NCBI RefSeq assembly: GCF_003202695.1
Contig: NZ_QGLL01000001.1
Span: forward strand, 1 to 64,000
From: Bifidobacterium asteroides
GTDB lineage: Bacteria; Actinomycetota; Actinomycetes; Actinomycetales; Bifidobacteriaceae
Length of the DNA stretch: 64,000 nt
Direction: 5' to 3'
Below the pieces are notes generated by a model that was not told where the DNA came from, did no database searches, and was given only the letters and a program-made list of their open reading frames with translations. Both the position numbers and the translations under genes were made by a program. Shown piece after piece: positions 58,270-64,000 of the stretch (its first letter is position 1; every line of letters starts with the position of its first letter).

Positions 58270-60012
58270 ATGCAGCAGACGACGAGCAACCTGACGATGA
58301 TGCGCCGCATGGCCCGGCTGATGAAGCCTCTGACCGGTACGGAGGGCAAGGCCATCCTTTGCGGCAGCCTGGGTCATCTCTTTGCAGTTTGGAGCATGAT
58401 GACTGCTGCTGCGGCCCTGATCGGCCTAGTCATGGACTGGCCACCACTCAATGGCCAGTGGGTGATCTGGGCACTCGTGGCGGTTCTGACCGCTCTTAGC
58501 CGGGGGGTCATGGCCTACGGGGAGCAGTACTACAACCACGAAATGGCCTTCAGCATGCTTCGCGATATCCGCACGACGGTCTTCGACAAGATGCGCTCCC
58601 TGGCTCCGGCCGGCCTGCGCGACCAGGCGCGCGGAGACATGGTGACGGTGATCACCAACGACATCGAGCTGCTAGAGATTTTCTACGCCCATACGCTTTC
58701 ACCCATCGCCATCGCCTTATTGACTTCCTTGGCCAACCTGGCTCTGCTCACCTGGCTCTCGCCCTGGATTGGCCTGGCCGCCCTGGTCTCCTACCTCATC
58801 GTCGGTCTGCTCATCCCCATGCTGAGTGCTAGACCTACTTTCAAGGTAGCCGTGAAAGAGCGAACGGCCCAGGCCAATTTGCACTCTCTGCTTCTGGAGA
58901 CCCTACAGGGCCGCACCGAGCTGGCGGGGTTGGGGGCTCTGGGGAATACCCGTCGCCGGGTGGAAGCCGCTACGGGCCAGATGCTGGATGCTCGGAGGCG
59001 CACTACTGAGCGGACCATCGCCAACGATATGGTCACCATCGTGGTCACTCTGATCTGCGCTGGAACCTTCACGCTGATGACCTGCTGGCTTGGCTCTAAA
59101 GGGTTGGTGGATCCGGCTCGAGGAATGATCGGGCTAGTCGGCTTCCTCTCTTCCTTTGCTCCTCTGATACCTGTGGCCCGGCTAGGCGCTGGCCTGCAGC
59201 CCACCTTAGCTGCCGCCCGGCGGGTTTTCTTGCTTTTGGATAAGGAGCCTCCTGTGCGCGAGGTGGAATCCGATCATGGGAATCCCCTGACGGAGTTCGC
59301 CGGAGAGGAAGCCAGGGCGGTTTCCTTCTCCTACGCTGGCAAGACTGACACAGGTAAGAACGATCCAGGCAAGGCTGACCCGAGTGAATATGGCGGTCGA
59401 ATTGCGATTTTGGACAATCTGGATCTTTCCATCAAACATGGTGAGTTGATCGGCGTCCAGGGGGCCAATGGAGTCGGCAAGTCCACTTTGATCGACTTGC
59501 TGATGCGGTTCCAAGAGCGCAGCGGCGGGGATCTGACCGTCTCCAGCCTGCCTATCGAAACCATTCGCACCGCCGACTTGCGTGTCCAGCAGACACTGGT
59601 GAGCCAGGATACTTATATATTTAGCCTCACGCTGGCGGACAACATCGCCCTGGCCCGGCCGGATGCTAGCCGAGAGGATATTGAGCAGGCGGCCTATGAT
59701 GCCTGCTTGGATGATCTGATCGACCAGCTGCCCGACGGCTTGGATCACCTGCTAGCCGACAACGGCTCGGATCTGTCCGAAGGGCAACGGCAAAGGGTGG
59801 CCTTGGCCCGCGCCTTTTTGAGTTCGGCGCCTCTAATGTTCTTGGACGAGCCTACAAGCAACATGGATGCTCTCTTGGAGGGCCGGGTTCTGACCAGCCT
59901 GATCGAGCGGAAGGGCGACCGTACCTGCCTGATTGTCTCCCATCGTCCCTCGGTCCTAGCCAGGGTTGATCGTCTACTGACCTTAGATGATGGCAAGCTT
60001 ATCTCTGCGTGA
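58270..60012 (+). CDS. CydC-like ABC exporter subunit
   Basis: This 580-residue half-transporter is the partner of the preceding gene. It has a six-helix membrane domain (about 20-310) and an ATPase domain with GANGVGKST (Walker A), LSEGQRQR (signature, Glu in place of the common Gly) and MFLDEPTSNMD (Walker B). A short Lys/Asp/Gly/Thr-rich stretch (KTDTGKNDPGKADPS) precedes the ATPase, a small counterpart of the linker in the other subunit. The ATG at 58270 is chosen because GGGGAG lies 7 nt before it. No cydAB gene is in the window, so another substrate is possible. Confidence 0.83.
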   Translation: MQQTTSNLTMMRRMARLMKPLTGTEGKAILCGSLGHLFAVWSMMTAAAALIGLVMDWPPLNGQWVIWALVAVLTALSRGVMAYGEQYYNHEMAFSMLRDIRTTVFDKMRSLAPAGLRDQARGDMVTVITNDIELLEIFYAHTLSPIAIALLTSLANLALLTWLSPWIGLAALVSYLIVGLLIPMLSARPTFKVAVKERTAQANLHSLLLETLQGRTELAGLGALGNTRRRVEAATGQMLDARRRTTERTIANDMVTIVVTLICAGTFTLMTCWLGSKGLVDPARGMIGLVGFLSSFAPLIPVARLGAGLQPTLAAARRVFLLLDKEPPVREVESDHGNPLTEFAGEEARAVSFSYAGKTDTGKNDPGKADPSEYGGRIAILDNLDLSIKHGELIGVQGANGVGKSTLIDLLMRFQERSGGDLTVSSLPIETIRTADLRVQQTLVSQDTYIFSLTLADNIALARPDASREDIEQAAYDACLDDLIDQLPDGLDHLLADNGSDLSEGQRQRVALARAFLSSAPLMFLDEPTSNMDALLEGRVLTSLIERKGDRTCLIVSHRPSVLARVDRLLTLDDGKLISA

Positions 60013-60771
60013 ACTCTAGCGTAGTGATGAGGCGCATAATACCGATCCAAACTTGTGATTGTCGCTATGATACTACTTACGCAATTCGGACCAGGATCGG
60101 TCCATTCCCAAACAAGGTTCTAGCTGTAATTGCTATATACTAGCCCAGTAAAAGGAAAGTGCGCTTCATGTAAGTTCTGAGAAAGATATTTTACAACATT
60201 TGCGTGTTCTCGCCGTGAGTACCGCTATATGATAATTTAATCAGAGCCAAACCTCCATCGGCCTTTCGTCTAAGCGTTGACAACAATGCAGAATGCAGAG
60301 TTAGATCGGATATATTGAAGATTGATAATATTAGGACAAGCATAGTTCATGGTCTGCAATCATCTAAAATTATTGGGGAAGCGCAGATTCCTTTTGACGG
60401 ATTAGCGAGTGTGGGATCTATGGATACAGCATTCGACTTGTGTTTCGTCTCACAAGCTAAGATGGTATGGATTGCCTTGTTGAGCAGAGACTACATCATG
60501 GACACAGTCAAAAACTTACAAAAGTAAAAGAGTAGTTACGAGGTAGGATTAAGCTATTTCCCCGTCACTTTTTGATAAGACATCGAAACAAAGAATATAC
60601 TTACAGAATGATACGATGAGCTCAATTCTAATAAGTTTGAAGGGGAAAGTGCGTTAGTAAGTTTCGTTGTTTTACGGCTAAACTTATGTAAGTTTTAAAT
60701 TAAAACATGTAATAGTGCGGATACGGGTGTTGTTAGAGTTCTACCTTAGAGGCATTTAACAAAGGAGAGAA
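60013..60771. other. AT-rich spacer at left edge of the TIR/SLOG island
   Basis: This 759-bp stretch has much lower GC than everything to its left. It contains a motif found twice, GGAAAGTGCG followed shortly by GTAAGTT (60154-60176 and 60644-60663), a third GTAAGTT at 60688-60694, and a palindrome GTTTTAA-A-TTAAAAC at 60692-60706 just upstream of the first TIR gene. AAAGGAGAG at 60761-60769 is its ribosome-binding site. A 70-codon TTG-started frame at 60315-60527 has no ribosome-binding site and no recognised family; it may be chance or a gene remnant. Confidence 0.5.
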
Positions 60772-61368
60772 ATGTCGACTACTGCTGAGATGCTACGATT
60801 GCAGCAGGTTGCAGATCGGGCAGCGTCCAGGAAGAATGACCCCAAGCGCCACAAATGTTTTATTTCATATCATGTTGATGATATGCCTGAAGTCGAACAA
60901 TTCATTGAGGTGTTTGGGTCTGAATTTATAGCCCGTTCAGTCGGCGTGACGGTTGATGATGATTTCGTTAATAGTGCTGATGAAGACTACATTAAACGTC
61001 GGATTCGTGAAAAGTATCTCACAGACTCAACTGTGACCATCGTTCTTTTGGGTCGGTGTACATGGACGCGGAAATTTGTTGACTGGGAAATATCTTCCTC
61101 ATTGAGGAATGACACTAACAATAAAAGAAACGGACTGCTCGTCTACCCCCTTCCGTCTGTACAGAACTGGGCACATCTTCCCATGCGAATCGCAGACAAC
61201 TGGAGTGCGGAAAACCCGGAAAATTCATATGCACATTGCTGTATGTACCCTCTATCCCTATTGGCTCTACGATCTGATATTGAAACCGCATTCAATAATC
61301 GAGTAGCGAAAGCTTGTTTTGTTAATAATAGCCGGGCGTTGCAAGAAGAAAATCTTAGCTGTTCATGA
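60772..61368 (+). CDS. TIR-like domain protein (ThsB/MTH538-like)
   Basis: This 198-residue protein has a TIR-like fold of the MTH538 or DUF1863 type at about 26-150: KCFISYHVDDMPEVEQFI (strand A and the BB region), IKRRIREKYLTDSTVTIVLLG, TWTRKFVDWEISSSL with candidate catalytic Glu106. Proteins of this type are the ThsB signal makers of Thoeris and other bacterial NAD-nucleotide systems. No signal peptide. The C-terminal 50 residues have no recognised domain. It is preceded by AAAGGAGAG and followed 51 nt later by a second TIR gene. AT-rich codon use differs from the chromosome core. The function as an NADase or cyclase is inferred. Confidence 0.75.
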   Translation: MSTTAEMLRLQQVADRAASRKNDPKRHKCFISYHVDDMPEVEQFIEVFGSEFIARSVGVTVDDDFVNSADEDYIKRRIREKYLTDSTVTIVLLGRCTWTRKFVDWEISSSLRNDTNNKRNGLLVYPLPSVQNWAHLPMRIADNWSAENPENSYAHCCMYPLSLLALRSDIETAFNNRVAKACFVNNSRALQEENLSCS

Positions 61369-61419
61369 TCTTGGAGTGCTTATTTATATAAATAATGTAT
61401 AAATTATGGGAGTTCTGCT

Positions 61420-62565
61420 ATGGCAAGCATATATAAAGTGCAGGTGATAGGATGTCAAAAAAGGCGCAAGAAGCTTCAAAATACAATTAATAATGAGCTT
61501 ATAGAACTTGGTATTAATGAATCAGTAGAGGTTCGTTTGGGGGAAAATCCCGCAACCGGTGCAACACCGTCTCTCGTATTGCTCTTCGGCGGGAAGAATA
61601 CAAAAAACGATGCGCTGATAAAGTCACAACTCCAAAGTGCTGTGAATCAAGGATTAGTAGTTATACCCGTCGTCAATAAATCCAAAAAATTTGGAGCTCA
61701 AATTCCTCATGAGGCATCTAAATTCAATGGTTTTAAATGGTCGAGTAAAGATTCAGCGAAGCAACTTGCGCGCATAGTGCTGGGGCAGCTCGGTATTGAG
61801 GAGCGCGATAGACGGGTATTTATCAGCCATAGGCGGGCTGACGGTCTTGCTGCGGCGGAACAATTACATGATGAACTGACTCATCATACGTTCAAACCTT
61901 TCATTGATCGGTTTTCGGTACAACCAGGAGAAGCGGTTCAGGAAAAAATAGCAGACGTGCTTGAAGATTTTGCGTTTTTGCTATTGCTTGAAACACCTGA
62001 TGCGCACAATTCGAAATGGGTCTATGACGAAGTTGATTATGCGCTCTCCCATGTAATGGGGATACTAATCATTCAATGGCCCGGAAAGCCTAAGCAGGTT
62101 CCTGGTAGCGCCGGTCTTCCTCGGCTGATCTTAAAACGGGGTGACATTGTAAAGGACGGACATGGATATGATATCTTCACTCCATCTGCAATCGTGAAAA
62201 TCATTGATAAGATAGAAGAAGCTCACGCATACGCGATTGTAAGAAGACGAAAAAACCTTTTAATAGGAATTCAAGAATCTGCCAGAGATACGGGGGCTAG
62301 CTGTGTGCCTCTAAAGGATTGGGCGCTGGACATCACTGGTGCAAATAAAAAGCGCTCAATTGTTTGTGTGACGCCGCGGTTGCCGACTTGTGAAGATTTA
62401 CAGCATCTAGATAAAATCCGAAACCACATTAATAAAAAGGCATCAGCCCAGCTTGTTCATGCCGCAAGGCATTTAAGTAAGTCGAGAAGAGGCCACCTTA
62501 AATGGGTTATTCGCGGTAAGAGACTTGATTTCTTTTCAGAGGACACGATTGGAGGCAAATGGTGA
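61420..62565 (+). CDS. TIR-domain protein with N-terminal TIR-like module
   Basis: The 381-residue protein has a clear TIR domain at about 131-265: RRVFISHRRADGLAAAEQLHDEL, PFIDRFSVQPGEAVQEKI, FAFLLLLETPDAHNSKWVYDEVDYAL with candidate catalytic Glu204, and ILIIQWPG. The first 125 residues contain a weaker, strand-rich unit (SLVLLFGGKNTKNDALIKSQL, LVVIPVVNKS, GFKWSSKDSAKQLA) that looks like a divergent TIR fold. The C-terminal 115 residues are unassigned and basic. Genes of this form are found in other bacteria next to SLOG genes, as here. Its end overlaps the SLOG gene by 4-7 nt. Likely role: NAD cleavage to make a signal, or effector NADase (inference). Confidence 0.75.
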   Translation: MASIYKVQVIGCQKRRKKLQNTINNELIELGINESVEVRLGENPATGATPSLVLLFGGKNTKNDALIKSQLQSAVNQGLVVIPVVNKSKKFGAQIPHEASKFNGFKWSSKDSAKQLARIVLGQLGIEERDRRVFISHRRADGLAAAEQLHDELTHHTFKPFIDRFSVQPGEAVQEKIADVLEDFAFLLLLETPDAHNSKWVYDEVDYALSHVMGILIIQWPGKPKQVPGSAGLPRLILKRGDIVKDGHGYDIFTPSAIVKIIDKIEEAHAYAIVRRRKNLLIGIQESARDTGASCVPLKDWALDITGANKKRSIVCVTPRLPTCEDLQHLDKIRNHINKKASAQLVHAARHLSKSRRGHLKWVIRGKRLDFFSEDTIGGKW

Positions 62566-63329
62566 ATACAGTTACTAACGATTTGAACAATCGGTTATCA
62601 GATTCGACTATTTTTATTTCCGCCAGCATTCCAGATCCGGAACGATGGAAGGGAAGCTTTGACCGTCTCGGGATAACTGATGCTGTGGTTGCGGTAGCGC
62701 GTGCTGTTCTCCAAAATGGCGGCAAATTAGTTACTGCAGCACATCCAACGATTGCACCTTTACTTCTTTATGTTGCTACGGAGCACTTAGGAAAGTATAA
62801 AATTGCTACGGAGCAATTAGGAGAGAGTGACACTGCTACGGAGCAGCCAGAAGAGAGTGACACTGCTACGGAGCAGCCAGAAGAGCGCGATCAGCGAATT
62901 ATTGTTTATCAATCGAGAGCTTTCGAAGACGTTTTGCCTGTCGAGACAAAGAGATACCAGGATAAAGGAATAGGCGAGATTAACTGGACAGATCGAATTG
63001 GTGATGAGCCGCCGGACCCGAAATTCGCGCCCAGAAGTCTAAAAAAAATGCGTTGTCAGATGCTGACAGAATCAAAGCCGGTTGCAGCGGTTTTTATTGG
63101 CGGGATGAAAGGCATATCCGATGAATACAACTTGTTTCATAAGTTATACCGGGCCGCGCCAGTATATGCTTTCAGCCGACCTGGAGGAGAGGCAAGAAAA
63201 CTAGTTGGTAAGTCACCAGAGAAGCTACAACCAGAACTAGCCAAAAGCGATGTTTACTCTACGTTGGCGCGATATATTGTTAATGATATAGCGTCTAAAG
63301 TGTCTAAATCTGCTGAACCGTCTAAGTAG
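62559..63329 (+). CDS. SLOG-domain protein with an in-frame tandem repeat
   Basis: The 256-residue protein opens with IFISASIPDPERWKGSFDRLGITDAVVAVARAVLQNGGKLVTAAHPTIAPLLLY-type sequence (about 18-70), the pattern of SLOG Rossmann-like nucleotide-binding domains (relatives of LOG, DprA and the ThsA sensor); later strands are IIVYQSRAF and AAVFIGGMKGISDEY. A 40-residue acidic insertion made of four 10-residue repeats (ATEQ...E) sits after the first part. No effector domain (SIR2, nuclease, membrane helix) is fused. GTG at 62562 is an alternative start with better spacing from GGAGG. The stop of the double TIR gene overlaps its start, so the two are coupled. Confidence 0.75.
   Translation: MVNTVTNDLNNRLSDSTIFISASIPDPERWKGSFDRLGITDAVVAVARAVLQNGGKLVTAAHPTIAPLLLYVATEHLGKYKIATEQLGESDTATEQPEESDTATEQPEERDQRIIVYQSRAFEDVLPVETKRYQDKGIGEINWTDRIGDEPPDPKFAPRSLKKMRCQMLTESKPVAAVFIGGMKGISDEYNLFHKLYRAAPVYAFSRPGGEARKLVGKSPEKLQPELAKSDVYSTLARYIVNDIASKVSKSAEPSK
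62775..62894 (+). repeat. Four 30-bp tandem repeats inside the SLOG gene
   Basis: Units begin at 62775, 62805, 62835 and 62865, each starting GCTACGGAGCA. The last two are nearly identical, the first is most diverged. The 30-bp period keeps the frame and encodes ATEQ-type acidic decapeptides, so copy number can vary without breaking the protein. Confidence 0.92.
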
Positions 63330-63461
63330 TCTAATGTGTTTAAAGCACCTAGAGTGCCTAAAGCGGGCTAGTCTCCCAATGGCGCAGATTGATGCCTTTT
63401 GCAGGATAAGCGTATGGGTTAAAAGAGAACTTATAGTTTCCTTAAGGTTGTCCTATGGATC

Positions 63462-63842
63462 GTGGGCGCTCATGGTGGTTCAGGTGAGAGTTCAATCGTT
63501 CACCTGAATAAGAGCTGGTGTGAGGCTGAGCACACTTCCCCGGCCGGTCAACTTACAATTATACGTTGCCGGACAGACGCATACGATTCGACTTGTCGTC
63601 GAATGTCTCTGCAGCAGGCATTAGCTGATGTCGCTGGCGGCGCTCAAGTATTAGCGCTGACTCTTGTGGGTGATAGTTCTGCCAAGTTAACCGGATCTCT
63701 TTTATCTTTGCGTCAATCCGCTGGATGGTTAATAGCGTTTATTCTTTATAAGCCGGTTGCAGCCACTATCTATGCCATCTGTTTCAGTATGAATTCGGGT
63801 AGAGCATTCGGCACTACAGAAGGTCAGGCATCCGGTTATTAG
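63462..63842 (+). pseudogene. Fusion scar of conjugative-element genes (DUF6668-like / TrbL-like)
   Basis: The 126-codon frame begins with a P-loop-like stretch (VLWIVGAHGGSGESSI if read from upstream of the GTG) that resembles the N-terminus of DUF6668 ATPase-like proteins of actinobacterial integrative conjugative elements. From about residue 82 the character changes to hydrophobic (SAGWLIAFILYKPVAATIYAICF), resembling the membrane region of TrbL-like proteins of the same elements. After the stop, a shifted frame continues with GFAFMIMALFALPALWYV (63848-63901), also TrbL-like. It therefore looks like a deletion joined two genes and a frameshift followed. There is no ribosome-binding site of note. 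The family names are from memory of similar elements. Confidence 0.5.
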
Positions 63843-64000
63843 TTGGGTTTGCTTTCATGATTATGGCGCTATTTGCTCTTCCTGCGCTATGGTATGTTTA
63901 GCCGTCACAAAGACGAATCGGGCTGCTATCCGAATCGTAAATGGGTCGATAGCAGTCTGGGCGTAGTGGACCAACAAGATCTGGCCGATTGAATCAGTGA
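63843..64000. other. Window end, remnant sequence
   Basis: The last 158 bp hold the frameshifted hydrophobic remnant described for the preceding pseudogene (to 63901) and then sequence in which I see no gene, repeat or tRNA. The element continues outside the window, if it continues. Confidence 0.4.

Noticed and set aside
60315-60527. 70-codon frame in the AT-rich spacer
   Set aside because: It has a TTG start, no ribosome-binding site and no recognised motif; possibly a remnant but not supportable as a gene.
62775-62894. CRISPR-like array
   Set aside because: The 30-bp units are contiguous with no spacers and lie in frame inside a gene, so this is a coding tandem repeat.

Overview
The window is the replication-origin end of an actinobacterial chromosome, very probably a Bifidobacterium. 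The evidence is the Bifidobacterium-type 16S rRNA start, the order dnaA-oriC-dnaN-recF-DUF721-gyrB-gyrA, the high GC content, and sugar ABC transporters encoded without their own ATPase. Several gene families would fit an insect-gut (B. asteroides-like) lineage, but the species is an inference. Base 1 is the A of the dnaA start codon.

Layout: (1) 1-10.9 kb holds the replication and topology core (dnaA, oriC with four perfect DnaA boxes, dnaN, recF, a DciA-like DUF721 gene, gyrB, gyrA, a DUF3566 membrane protein). (2) 10.9-17.3 kb holds envelope and signalling genes: a VanZ/RDD membrane protein, an EamA transporter, a LytTR response regulator overlapping a GHKL sensor kinase, a GT2 glycosyltransferase and a GtrA-like protein. 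(3) 16.6-33.9 kb, all on the minus strand, is a glycan-utilisation locus: two GH3 beta-glucosidase-like enzymes (one membrane-anchored with swapped domain order), a LacI regulator, a sugar ABC importer (two permeases plus a lipoprotein), a GH36 alpha-galactosidase and a large secreted, apparently sortase-anchored clan-A glycosidase. AACGTT-centred sites lie upstream of the last two genes and probably bind the LacI regulator. Together the set looks built to trim a galactose- and glucose-bearing plant glycan outside the cell and import and cleave the fragments inside. (4) 34.5-41.3 kb has an alpha/beta hydrolase and a 16S-23S-5S operon with boxA-like antitermination elements, no spacer tRNA and a strong terminator. 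(5) 41.4-44.4 kb is a sucrose module (MFS symporter plus GH32) with an AT-rich leader. (6) 44.5-60 kb has a SnoaL-like protein, a formate/nitrite channel and four ABC systems: a fused MacB-like exporter, an ATPase plus coiled-coil FtsX permease, a complete ECF importer, and a CydDC-like heterodimer with a strange linker.

(7) From about 60.05 kb to the end the base composition drops to AT-rich. Here sits a compact three-gene module, TIR-like / double TIR / SLOG, followed by what looks like the scar of an integrative conjugative element. This is the best candidate for a little-described system: a predicted NAD-nucleotide signalling or anti-phage defence island. Its architecture recalls Thoeris (TIR signal producer plus SLOG sensor), but the SLOG protein has no effector domain and carries an in-frame 30-bp tandem repeat array.

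All functional calls rest on reading motifs by eye; no database search was run.
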